The translations under genes were made by a program, and so were the position numbers. Below are positions 26,567 through 33,485 of a stretch of 53,729 nt of DNA, piece after piece. Each line of letters opens with the position of its first letter. Position 1 is the first letter of the stretch. Source of the stretch: an uncultured Clostridia bacterium (lineage in GTDB: Bacteria; Bacillota; Clostridia; Oscillospirales; Ruminococcaceae); assembly GCA_947628655.1 (NCBI GenBank), contig CANRAS010000013.1, forward strand, positions 1 to 53,729, read 5' to 3'. The notes below the pieces were generated by a model, which did no database searches, was not told where the DNA came from, and was given only the letters and a program-made list of their open reading frames with translations.

Positions 26567-28178
26567 TTATGTCCACTCCTTTCATAATATCGTACTCCCG
26601 CTGTGCGGGAACGAGTTTTCCTATTACGCCCGTGTAACGCTGAGGTTCGGCTACTGTGAACGCCGCCCTGCATATCAGCTTATATTCGGTAACTTGTGCG
26701 TTTTCGGGGAATTTCACCTCGCCGTCCGCAGGGTCGCATATTCTGAACGTGCGGACAACTTCATCGGAATTTGGTTTCTTTTCCTCGACAACATAAAAGC
26801 AAAACTGCACTATCGGATTATCGGGCGGCAATGCTCTGAATTTTGCGTTTAAATCGTGGAGTTTCTCCTTGCCGAATATCTTTATAAACGTTTCGTTATG
26901 AACGGGATCCATAAGCGTTTCGGGAAGTCCCAGAGCCTTTGCCGCGGTGGGCGACAGCGTGAGCATTTTCGCGTTCATCGTGTACTCAAAAGAACAGCTC
27001 CCCGAAATTCCCTCAAAGAAACGGTTCTTCATCTTTTCATATTCAAGCAAATGCAGCAGCCTGTCGGAGGAGTAGAGCGACTCGTTCTTCAGCAAATCGC
27101 GCGCAAACTCTCTTACATCGTAATCCATATTACCGCCTTGGTTGCCCTCTTTTACAAGGCGAATTTGCTCTGCGGCATTGTTAAGGCAAGTTATCAAAAG
27201 CGGGTTGAACTGACCGCATTCGCCTTTGGTTATCATTTCAAGAGCGGTAGCGTGCGAGAACGCCTTTTTATAGCAGCGCTCCGCAGTAAGAGCGTCATAT
27301 ACGTCCGCAAGCGCCACGACCTGCGCCGAGATAGGCACTTCGTCGCCGACAAGCCCATCGGGATAACCTCTGCCGTCCCAGCGCTCGTGGTGCCAGCGCG
27401 CGATGTCATACGCCATTTTTACAAGCGGTTCGTCCTTATGGAACGGCAAATCCGCGAGCATTTGTGAACCTACCGCCGAATGGGATTTCATTATCTTGAA
27501 CTCCTCGTCGGTGAGCCTGCCGGGCTTATTTAATATTTCTTCGGGAATACAAATCTTGCCGACATCGTGAAGTGCGGCGGTTTTTATAATAAGAGAAATC
27601 TTCGTTTCGTCAAGGTCGTATTTATCGGTTATCTTAATAAGTTCGTGCAGGAGAATATCCGTGTAATTCTGAACGTAAATAACGTGCATTCCGCACTCGC
27701 TGTTGCGGTACTCAACGATATGCGCGAGAATATTTATCATAAGACGGGAATCCTTTTCGCGCTCAAAATACTGGTCGGCGACCATTCCCGCGAGGTTTTT
27801 CTGTTTGGAATACAGATTAATCATATTCCGACAGCGGCGCTGAACTACATAAATATCAAACGGACGTGTTATGAAATCCGTCGCGCCAAGTTCATAAGCC
27901 TGATGAATAACTTCTGGGTTCATCTCGGAACTTATCATAATAACGGGAATATCAGTAAGCCAGCCGTTTTTCTTCATAGCTTTCAGAACGTCCAGCCCGT
28001 CCATTTCGGGCATGACAATATCAAGCAGTACGAGGTCTATTTCGGTATCGTACCTGCTAAGCATACTCACCGCGTCTTTTCCGTTTTCAGCCTCAAACAC
28101 GAGATACTCTCTTTCAAGCATTTCGGAAAGCATCGAACGGTTCATCTCGGAATCATCAACAATAAGTATCTTCTTCAT
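26553..28178 (-). CDS. Response regulator with HD-GYP phosphodiesterase domain
   Basis: 541 residues. A receiver (1-120) with DD at 8-9 and phospho-acceptor Asp53, but Arg105 where receivers normally have Lys (TRPF). An HD-GYP domain (about 145-340) with ALHDVGK (HD 204-205), HHERWDGRGYP (GYP 271-273). A C-terminal PAS-like region (about 375-530). HD-GYP enzymes degrade cyclic di-GMP. It is coupled to the HPt gene. The AAAGGAG site is 40 nt before ATG 28178 with a hairpin between, suggesting folded-leader control of translation. Confidence 0.92.
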   Translation of the reverse strand: MKKILIVDDSEMNRSMLSEMLEREYLVFEAENGKDAVSMLSRYDTEIDLVLLDIVMPEMDGLDVLKAMKKNGWLTDIPVIMISSEMNPEVIHQAYELGATDFITRPFDIYVVQRRCRNMINLYSKQKNLAGMVADQYFEREKDSRLMINILAHIVEYRNSECGMHVIYVQNYTDILLHELIKITDKYDLDETKISLIIKTAALHDVGKICIPEEILNKPGRLTDEEFKIMKSHSAVGSQMLADLPFHKDEPLVKMAYDIARWHHERWDGRGYPDGLVGDEVPISAQVVALADVYDALTAERCYKKAFSHATALEMITKGECGQFNPLLITCLNNAAEQIRLVKEGNQGGNMDYDVREFARDLLKNESLYSSDRLLHLLEYEKMKNRFFEGISGSCSFEYTMNAKMLTLSPTAAKALGLPETLMDPVHNETFIKIFGKEKLHDLNAKFRALPPDNPIVQFCFYVVEEKKPNSDEVVRTFRICDPADGEVKFPENAQVTEYKLICRAAFTVAEPQRYTGVIGKLVPAQREYDIMKGVDISDFA

Positions 28179-28255
28179 AACACAAGCGCAAGAACGCGAA
28201 AGACGCGAACTTGCTTTACTCCTTTCGGGAATAAGATAAACACCTATATATAATA

Positions 28256-28284
28256 ATTATATCATACGTTGTTTTATTTGTCAA
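28256..28284 (-). promoter_or_regulatory. Consensus promoter of the HD-GYP/HPt operon
   Basis: Minus strand TTGACA, 17-bp spacer, TATAAT, about 75 bp upstream of the HD-GYP start codon. Confidence 0.87.
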
Positions 28285-28285
28285 G

Positions 28286-28480
28286 TAGAGATTAGAGATT
28301 AGTTGTTAGTAGTTAGTTGATGCAAGAGGCTAGAGGGGCGTGTTCCCGCTTTGCGGGAACTACGCAGAGGCTGGAAGCTAGACGGGTAATCCGCAATTGG
28401 CGGATTACCCTCAAACAGCAGGCTTTGCCTGCTGTCTGTTTGGGTGCGCGGGCTTGCGCCCGCGCGGAAAGATTGTCTTT
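28286..28480. repeat. Intergenic palindromic repeat cluster
   Basis: Contains GTAGAGATTAGAGATTAG and TTGTTAGTAGTTAGTT end modules, two GCTAGA-rich modules, TTCCCGCTTTGCGGGAA, the nested palindrome GGGTAATCCGC-AATTG-GCGGATTACCC split by its loop, CAGCAGGCTTTGCCTGCTG, a GCGCGGGCTTGCGCCCGCGC hairpin and AAGATTGTCTTTAAAATTAA. At least four perfect hairpins occur in under 200 bp. No gene. Confidence 0.75.
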
Positions 28481-28489
28481 AAAATTAAA

Positions 28490-28523
28490 ACGTCCCTGCG
28501 CTGCTGCGCAGGGACGTTTTTTA
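28490..28523. terminator. Strong bidirectional intrinsic terminator
   Basis: A 12-bp perfect stem (ACGTCCCTGCGC / GCGCAGGGACGT) with a TGCT loop, followed on the plus strand by TTTTTTATT and on the minus strand by TTTTAATTTT. It lies at the 3' end of the hepT remnant. Confidence 0.88.
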
Positions 28524-28902
28524 TTAACCGTTCCCCGCTGACGGCGGGGAATCCGCAAGTTGTTTTTCACAAAACGCTTTCAAAACCGGAATGTCGTTTA
28601 CCACAACTTCCCATACAAAAGATTTGTCCATTCCTATGTATTCGTGCGCAAAGCGATTTCTCATTGCGCGCATATCTTTCCACGGAATTTCAGTGTTATG
28701 CTTTTCCTTAAATTCATCGCTTAAATGTCCCGTCAGTTCTCCGATTTGAAGTTCAGCCATACTTACAGCATTATAATAATATGAAATTACTTTCAAAAAC
28801 ATCTTTGTCCTTGCCGAAGAAAGACAAACACGCGTCAATTTGTTTACAATATTCCAACATATGGGAAATAATGTTCAAATCTCTTTCTGATGATGTTATC
28901 AT
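28524..28902 (-). pseudogene. hepT: HepT-like HEPN toxin (DUF86), frameshifted
   Basis: Reading from ATG 28902, which overlaps the mntA stop as ATGA, the protein begins MITSSERDLNIISHMLEYC and runs 43 codons to a TAA at 28771-28773. The rest of the HepT fold (YYYNAVSMAELQIGEL, then the HEPN RNase motif RNRFAHEY) continues in another frame. One surplus base, probably in the TATTATTAT stretch near 28775-28785, accounts for the break. HepT is the toxin inactivated by MntA. The gene is either dead, slippage-corrected, or contains a sequencing error. Confidence 0.78.
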
Positions 28903-29210
28903 TCGTATATCACCCTTTTATCCAACTCGACTTCTTCGGCAAAACGCTTGTTCAGCGGAATACTGCGGTTCTTTTCCAACTGTGCCAGCGTCAGCAAGTC
29001 TACGTCTTTTTCCAGAGCCTCTTCCAAATCCTCCCAAAGTCCGAAGTACTTCAGCCCGTGTACGTTCCGCGCGTCAATCAACAAATCGACGTCGCTATCC
29101 TCCGTAGCCTCGCCCCGCGCATATGCGCCGAACAAATATATCTTCGGAATGTCGTATCGCTTTGCCACGCCCCGAATACGTTCGCAAATTTCCTCTATCG
29201 TGTAAACCAT
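28899..29210 (-). CDS. mntA: MntA-like minimal nucleotidyltransferase antitoxin
   Basis: 103 residues. Pol-beta-type nucleotidyltransferase with FGAYARGEATEDSDVDLLID, the first motif having Ala where GS is usual, followed by KDVDLLTL. MntA AMPylates and neutralises HepT. Start ATG 29210, seven bases after AAGGT; an in-frame GTG lies at 29219. It overlaps hepT by four bases. Confidence 0.88.
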   Translation of the reverse strand: MVYTIEEICERIRGVAKRYDIPKIYLFGAYARGEATEDSDVDLLIDARNVHGLKYFGLWEDLEEALEKDVDLLTLAQLEKNRSIPLNKRFAEEVELDKRVIYE

Positions 29211-29271
29211 TAAACACACCTTACCTAAAATTATACGCCCTGCTTACCAAGGGCGCTTTTTTATTGTTTGT

Positions 29272-29428
29272 TCTCCCGCCGTAGGCGGGGAAACCGCAAT
29301 TTGTTTTTGCTATAATTCGGCGTTCTTACCTCTAATCGGTCAACGCTTTGACCCCAAGAACTAACAGGGTAATCCGCCAACGGCGGATTATTCGCTAACA
29401 ACTATTCTCTAACTACTAAACAACTAAA
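29272..29428. repeat. Intergenic palindromic repeat cluster
   Basis: CCCGCCGTAGGCGGGG palindrome, TTCTTACCTCTAATCGGTCAA, TTTGACCCCAAGAACTAAC, then a GGGTAATCCGC/GCGGATTA palindrome inserted inside the end module, whose remainder CTAACAACTATTCTCTA follows. This is the best example here of one repeat nested in another. No gene. Confidence 0.75.
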
Positions 29429-29580
29429 AGTTTACCGCCTTGCAGTAGGGCGCATTATAAAACCCGCTGTATGCAGGGTGGGTAAAATCGCCCAACGGTT
29501 TCGCGCTCCCGCCGACGGTGAACTTTCGTTCACCGGAGGTCTGCAATCCGCCGTCGGAGCCGAAATCCCTTTAAAAAAGT
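29425..29580 (-). ncRNA. Candidate structured ncRNA downstream of the DUF1292 gene
   Basis: A promoter at 29587-29614 points into a gene-free segment with strong pairing. The CGGTGAAC-GAAA-GTTCACCG stem-loop has a GAAA tetraloop; GCTCC/GGAGC and GACGG/CCGTC stack around it; a second arm is GGGCG ... CGCCC with an inner ACCC/GGGT stem; TTGCAG/CTGCAA can close the two arms. Size of about 155 nt is compatible with 6S RNA, but I cannot confirm that or any other family. No clear U-tract marks the 3' end. Confidence 0.5.
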
Positions 29581-29586
29581 GTTCGG

Positions 29587-29614
29587 ATCATAAACTGCGC
29601 ACATACGCCGTCAA
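29587..29614 (-). promoter_or_regulatory. Promoter of the candidate ncRNA
   Basis: Minus strand TTGACG, 16-bp spacer, TATGAT, about 50 nt after the DUF1292 stop codon, so the RNA probably has its own start near 29580. Confidence 0.6.
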
Positions 29615-29663
29615 GGCAGTAAATTTTTAGATGTTGACTTTATTTTCTGTCGGCTGAATACGA

Positions 29664-30008
29664 TTATTCCTCGCCCGCGCCGTCAAGTTCTTCCAAATCT
29701 TCGTCGTATACCTCTTTCGCAAGTTCGGAAAAGCGTTTGAGGAACATCTCGCCGACGCGCTCGTACTCGCTGTCGTCGTCCACGGTGGCAAGCATTTCCT
29801 CGCCGTCTTGCTTTACTTCTTTCAGCACGACAAATTCGGCGTTTCCGTCGCCGTCCTCGTCGTAATCTTCGGGAATTAACGCGTAATATACAGTACCGTC
29901 CATTTCGGCGCGGTCAACAAACTCAAAGCGCGAAACGTTTCCGTCCTCGTCCTCAAGTTCGATAATGCCCTCTTCCTCGTCAAGATAAGCGTTCTCGCTT
30001 TCGCCCAT
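29664..30008 (-). CDS. DUF1292 (YrzB-like) acidic protein
   Basis: 114 residues, extremely acidic. Beta-rich DUF1292 pattern: IIELEDEDGNVSRFEFVDRAEMDGTVYY, ALIPEDYDEDGDG, EFVVLKEV. In Firmicutes such genes usually lie with alaS-linked yrzL/yrrK; here it stands alone. Function unknown. ATG 30008 after AAAGGAG. Confidence 0.88.
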   Translation of the reverse strand: MGESENAYLDEEEGIIELEDEDGNVSRFEFVDRAEMDGTVYYALIPEDYDEDGDGNAEFVVLKEVKQDGEEMLATVDDDSEYERVGEMFLKRFSELAKEVYDEDLEELDGAGEE

Positions 30009-30067
30009 TCAAAACGCTCCTTTACAGCGTGAGATTTGTCCCGAAAAACAGAACAACGCTTGAATAT

Positions 30068-30096
30068 ATTGTACAATATTCCCGCGCCGTTGTCAA
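30068..30096 (-). promoter_or_regulatory. Promoter of the DUF1292 gene
   Basis: Minus strand TTGACA, 17-bp spacer, TACAAT, about 60 bp before the start codon. Confidence 0.82.
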
Positions 30097-30213
30097 GAGG
30101 TAATTTTTCAAAAACAAGCCAAATTCCGCTATTTCGCCGTATAATCATTACTTTACCCAAAAAAGCGTTTGAAAATATATACAAATTCACAACAAGAAAT
30201 TTAAAAATTTCTA

Positions 30214-30242
30214 TTGACTTTGACGAAAGTTTGTGGTATTAT
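30214..30242 (+). promoter_or_regulatory. Promoter of the large ncRNA
   Basis: TTGACT, exactly 17 bp, TATTAT, then ATATTTAAGG. The implied start is near 30249. The gene upstream is divergent, so this promoter serves only the ncRNA region. Confidence 0.82.
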
Positions 30243-30248
30243 ATATTT

Positions 30249-30945
30249 AAGGAAAGAGAAACCCGAAGTCAAGCCGAGAGGTCGGTACGGGAAACGCTCT
30301 TCCGAATATCTTCACAAGGAGAAAGGTCCGATGGAAAGTTAAGTTTCAACTCAAACTTAATAGGTGCGCGAAAATAAAAGCGCAGGTTTTCCGAATGAAA
30401 AGGAGCAGTCCGATGGGTTGTTGAGTTTCCTGGAAGATTAAATCTCAAACGAAAGGCAGGCGAATTCCGATGGAAATTGAACCTTCTTTGAAATCGTCTG
30501 CGGGGTCGCCGAACGCTTACCGCTGAGGTGAATTTTAGGACGATGATTTGCACGAAAGTTGATGAGCTTTCAAAAGTGCAAAATCCGTTGATGTAAAGTG
30601 CTTAAACTTGATTTTAAACCGCACGGTTACGTTCACTCCGCAGATTTTCGGTATCAATATCTTCCGTTTAGCTAAAGTGTCACTTGATACTTCGGTGCAT
30701 ACCATTAAATTGAAGATGATTGATGTTTTCCGCTTAACGCGTTTACATAGATAAGCCATAATGAAAGTGGTGGTCGAGATGTGCGAGTTAATTATTAAGG
30801 CAGGAAAATTCTAGCAGGAGGTTAAGTCCGATGTCCGATAAAATTTGCTCTAACCACAAATTTTAACAAGGAGAACGGTCCAATGTAATACCGAAGTTAT
30901 ATACAATTGAATAAATATCGCCCCCCGCGTGACCCGCGGGGGGTT
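30249..30945 (+). ncRNA. Large, highly structured non-coding RNA of about 700 nt
   Basis: No credible ORF exists on either strand, yet the segment has a consensus promoter, is free of the repeats filling other gaps, and carries many exact helices. Examples: CCGA/TCGG inside CCCG/CGGG (30262-30291); TTAAGTTT/AAACTTAA (30339-30360); TGCGC/GCGCA (30365-30384); TTTGCAC-GAAAG/CTTTC-AAAA-GTGCAAA (30547-30582); long-range TCTGCGG/CCGCAGA (30497-30503 with 30638-30644); GTATCAA/TTGATAC (30651-30690); AAAATTTG/CAAATTTT (30840-30864). A module of AAGGAG or similar, 3-6 nt, then TCCGATG recurs at 30316, 30400, 30453, 30815 and 30868. Size and intricacy recall ROOL, GOLLD or OLE RNAs, but I cannot assign a family. 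Confidence 0.8.
30921..30943 (+). terminator. GC-rich hairpin, possible 3' end of the large ncRNA
   Basis: CCCCCCGCG pairs with CGCGGGGGG around TGACC. The following TTGTCAGTTT is a weak U-tract, and the hairpin may equally be the first palindrome of the adjoining repeat cluster, so the exact 3' end is uncertain. Confidence 0.5.
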
Positions 30946-30946
30946 G

Positions 30947-31190
30947 TCAGTTTATAGTTGAAAGTGTTGAGTGCATAGTATAGATAGAGTTGCGCCCTTG
31001 CGGGCGCTTATTAGATTGTATTTAAGTCAAGGCGTTGTTCGCCTGCGGTGTGGTATCCAATGCGTACTCCCCGCCATAGGCGGGGTATTTTCGCATAGCT
31101 TTCTCCCCCGCCGCAGGCGCGGGAGAAAGCCTTTACTGTGCGCTTTGCACAGCGTTTTCCGCGAAACGGTTAATGCGTTAACTTTAAACT
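30947..31190. repeat. Intergenic palindromic repeat cluster
   Basis: GTTGCGCCCTTGCGGGCGC hairpin, TTAGATTGTATTTAAGTCAA, CCCCGCCATAGGCGGGG, a GCTTTCTCCCGC/GCGGGAGAAAGC palindrome and the CAGCGTTTTCCGCGAAACGG module, up to the antiporter stop codon. The last palindromes may terminate the antiporter transcript. Confidence 0.72.
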
Positions 31191-31192
31191 GT

Positions 31193-32437
31193 TTACACAT
31201 CCTCGGCGACAACTTCATCGGTTTCATCGAGGTCGGAATGTTCTCCGTCAAGCGAAACGTGGTCGGGTTTGTCCTCGCCTTTGTAGAGTATTTTCAGCAA
31301 TATCGGCGCGGTGACGGACGAGAGAAGTATCAGCAGGATAACCGACGTGAAGTACTTCGGCTCGACCATTCCCACCGCCAAACCTTTTTGCGCGACTATC
31401 AGCGCCACTTCACCGCGCGTCATCATACCGACGCCGCATTTCAGCGAATCCTTTGTGCTGAATTTCCACGCCTTTGCCATAAGTCCGCAGCCTATTACCT
31501 TTGCAATCATCGCAACAAGCGCGAACGCCAGCGAGAACCACAAAAGCTGCGCCGTGAAGCCGTCAAAGCTGGTTTTAAGTCCTATAGACGCGAAAAATAC
31601 GGGTCCGAACAGCATATAGCTTGAAATGTCCATTTTACCCGCGATGTATTCCGCGTCGCGCAGGTTACATAAGATTATGCCCGCGACGTATGCGCCCGTA
31701 ATATCGGCAATTCCGAAGAAATGTTCGGCGGCGTATGCCATACCGAAACAGAGCGCAAGTCCGAAAATCGGTATTCGGCGGTGGTGAAACGAGTGCTTGT
31801 CCAGGAGTTTAAACAGCAAGTAAACGCCAAAACCTACGGCAATGCTGAATACGATAAACAACACGGTTTTCAATACGACCTCGGCGGGCTTTACATCGGC
31901 GGATTTAAAGCCGATAACGAACGTCAGCAGGATTATCCCCAAAACATCGTCGATTATAGCCGAGGATACTATCACCGTGCCGACTTTGCCTTTTAAATGT
32001 CCAAGTTCGCGGAGCGTCTGGACGGTTATGCTTACGGAAGTGGCGGTCATAATCGTGCCGATGAATACGCCCCTGAAGAACTCCTCAGAGCCGAACGGCG
32101 CGAACCCGAAGAAACAGCCGTACAGCGCCCAGCCCATAACAAGCGGTACGATAACGCCCGCGCACGCGATAGACAGCGCGACGGGACCTGTTTTCACAAG
32201 TTCCTTGAGGTTAGTTTCAAGACCTGCGGAGAACATCAGCAATACAACGCCGATTTCCGCCATCATCGCGATAAGTTCCGACTGCCCGACCCATCCCAAA
32301 AGCCCCGGACCTATCAGCAGACCCGCCGCTATTTGTCCGACGACCTGCGGCGCTTTCAGCTTTTTCGCGACCAGCCCGAACAGTTTCGCCGCGATTATTA
32401 TTATCGCTAAGTCCTTGAAGATTTCGTATGTTTCCAA
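31193..32437 (-). CDS. CPA2-family cation/proton antiporter (Kef/NapA-like)
   Basis: 414 residues, about 12 hydrophobic helices. The start IAAKLFGLVAKKLKAPQVVG and GLLIGPGLLGW, then MFSAGLETNLKEL, SAIIDDVLGIILL and GMMTRGEVALIVA are hallmarks of CPA2 Na+ or K+/H+ exchangers. There is no C-terminal RCK/TrkA-N domain, only a short acidic tail (DLDETDEVVAEDV). TTG start at 32437, nine bases after AAAGGTGG. It would maintain pH and ion balance. Confidence 0.9.
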   Translation of the reverse strand: METYEIFKDLAIIIIAAKLFGLVAKKLKAPQVVGQIAAGLLIGPGLLGWVGQSELIAMMAEIGVVLLMFSAGLETNLKELVKTGPVALSIACAGVIVPLVMGWALYGCFFGFAPFGSEEFFRGVFIGTIMTATSVSITVQTLRELGHLKGKVGTVIVSSAIIDDVLGIILLTFVIGFKSADVKPAEVVLKTVLFIVFSIAVGFGVYLLFKLLDKHSFHHRRIPIFGLALCFGMAYAAEHFFGIADITGAYVAGIILCNLRDAEYIAGKMDISSYMLFGPVFFASIGLKTSFDGFTAQLLWFSLAFALVAMIAKVIGCGLMAKAWKFSTKDSLKCGVGMMTRGEVALIVAQKGLAVGMVEPKYFTSVILLILLSSVTAPILLKILYKGEDKPDHVSLDGEHSDLDETDEVVAEDV

Positions 32438-32493
32438 TTTCTAAAGCCACCTTTAGCTGTTAAAGAATGTTGGTAATTATAAGTTAATGCGGG

Positions 32494-32541
32494 AGAGGTA
32501 AGCGAGCAATTCGCTTTGCGAATTGCCCTGTAAGAAGTAAG
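32494..32541. repeat. Short AGGTAAG-type repeat with nested palindrome
   Basis: AGAGGTAAGCGAG, the palindrome GGCAATTCGC/GCGAATTGCC (reading CAATTCGCTTTGCGAATTG), then CCTGTAAGAAGTAAG. A nearly identical 45-bp stretch occurs at 36490-36540 and a diverged inverse near 26118-26155. It lies in the antiporter leader. Confidence 0.75.
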
Positions 32542-32573
32542 ATAATGCAAATTCCCGCGTTTCTGCCTATATT

Positions 32574-32602
32574 ATTATATATCTTTTGTTTAAGTAAATC
32601 AA
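32574..32602 (-). promoter_or_regulatory. Promoter of the antiporter gene
   Basis: Minus strand TTGATT, 17-bp spacer, TATAAT, about 140 bp upstream of the TTG start. Confidence 0.7.
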
Positions 32603-32663
32603 TAAGGAAATTTAACAATTATTGAGGAATTATCATTGATTTTTTCGGCAGTTACTTAATATA

Positions 32664-33293
32664 TGCCGTTTTCACGCCGTCGGCGGGGGAGAACGCTATG
32701 TGAAAATCCTCCACCTACGGCGGGAGTACGCCGTGTGATACCACACCGCAGGCGCGCTTGCGGTTTGCCGTCGTTTGGCGTTAGCCAAACGACCCCGCCG
32801 ACAGGCGGGGTGAAATTCGCGACAGCGAATTTCAGACGGCAAACCGCCGCGTTTTCGAGTACACTCCGTAGGAGTGTATCGAGAAAACGCCCACCCGATA
32901 AGGGAGCGTTATGACCCAAAGCCACACCGCCCCCGCCGTCCCAATGCTCCTAACCGCTTTAAAGGCGCGTTCGGCGTGGCTCAATTCAAGCACCCTTTTC
33001 CCTTATCCCGCATTAGCTTACCGTCCCGCGTCAAACGCGCCTGCGGCGCCGTGTACGCGCCTTTGCCCGACCGCCCGCAATTCGCCTACGGCGAATTTGC
33101 ACCGCTGTCGCGGTGCAGTTTTGCGCTTTGCGCAAAACGCGGGCTATATAACACACCGCCCCGCCGTCGGCGGGGCGTATTGACCCAAAGACAATCTTTC
33201 CGCGCCCGCAGGGCGCACCTTGTCTAGCCTCTTGTCGTTCAACGCCGTGACCCAAACACCCAACTAACTACTAACAACTATTCTCTAAACAAC
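32664..33293. repeat. Large palindromic repeat element, core copy 4, with cloverleaf segment
   Basis: About 630 bp built almost wholly of perfect hairpins: CGCCGTCGGCGGGG, a cloverleaf at 32760-32847, a long hairpin at 32849-32889 (GTTTTCGA ... TCGAGAAAAC), the 180-bp core at 32973-33145, CGCCCCGCCGTCGGCGGGG, TTGACCCAAAGACAATCT, a GCGCCCGCAGGGCGC-type hairpin, and the right end CTACTAACAACTATTCTCTA at 33267-33287. No protein gene recognised. Confidence 0.78.
32760..32847. other. Perfect cloverleaf-forming sequence inside the repeat element
   Basis: A 13-bp exact outer stem (32760-32772 with 32835-32847; GCGGTTTGCCGTC) encloses three adjacent exact hairpins. They are GTTTGGC-GTTA-GCCAAAC (32773-32790), ACCCCGCC-GACA-GGCGGGGT (32792-32811) and GAAATTCGC-GACA-GCGAATTTC (32812-32833). 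Only one or two bases separate the stems. It lacks tRNA signatures such as a T-loop or invariant residues. Confidence 0.8.
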
Positions 33294-33393
33294 TGAATGT
33301 TAATTCTGCACAAAAACACCAAAGCTACAACATAAATTTTTGTAAACTTTCCACCATTAATTCCCCCTAGTTGATTATCCGCGCAAAAATCGC

Positions 33394-33423
33394 TTGACGA
33401 AATCAATTGTTTTGGTGTAAAAT
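33394..33423 (+). promoter_or_regulatory. Probable promoter of pfkA
   Basis: TTGACG, 18-bp spacer, TAAAAT, about 60 bp upstream of the pfkA start codon and beyond the repeat element. Confidence 0.65.
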
Positions 33424-33485
33424 ATATACGAGGTATTAGAGGGTTTCACTCTAAATCTAACTTCCGAAATAAGGAGTAATGACAT

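Noticed and set aside
30269-30759. Minus-strand open frames across the large ncRNA
   Set aside because: Short, without ribosome binding sites or recognisable composition; the promoter and the structure lie on the plus strand.
30249-30945. Large ncRNA as a group II intron, RNase P RNA or tmRNA
   Set aside because: No domain V, no RNase P core, no CCA end or tag ORF, and no reverse transcriptase nearby.
32760-32847. tRNA gene at the cloverleaf
   Set aside because: No T-psi-C loop, D-loop signature or anticodon arm geometry; all loops are 4 nt.
32663-33227. Short open frames or a CRISPR-like array in the repeat-rich gap
   Set aside because: The hairpins differ in sequence and spacing, with no constant repeat and unique spacers, and no cas genes are near.
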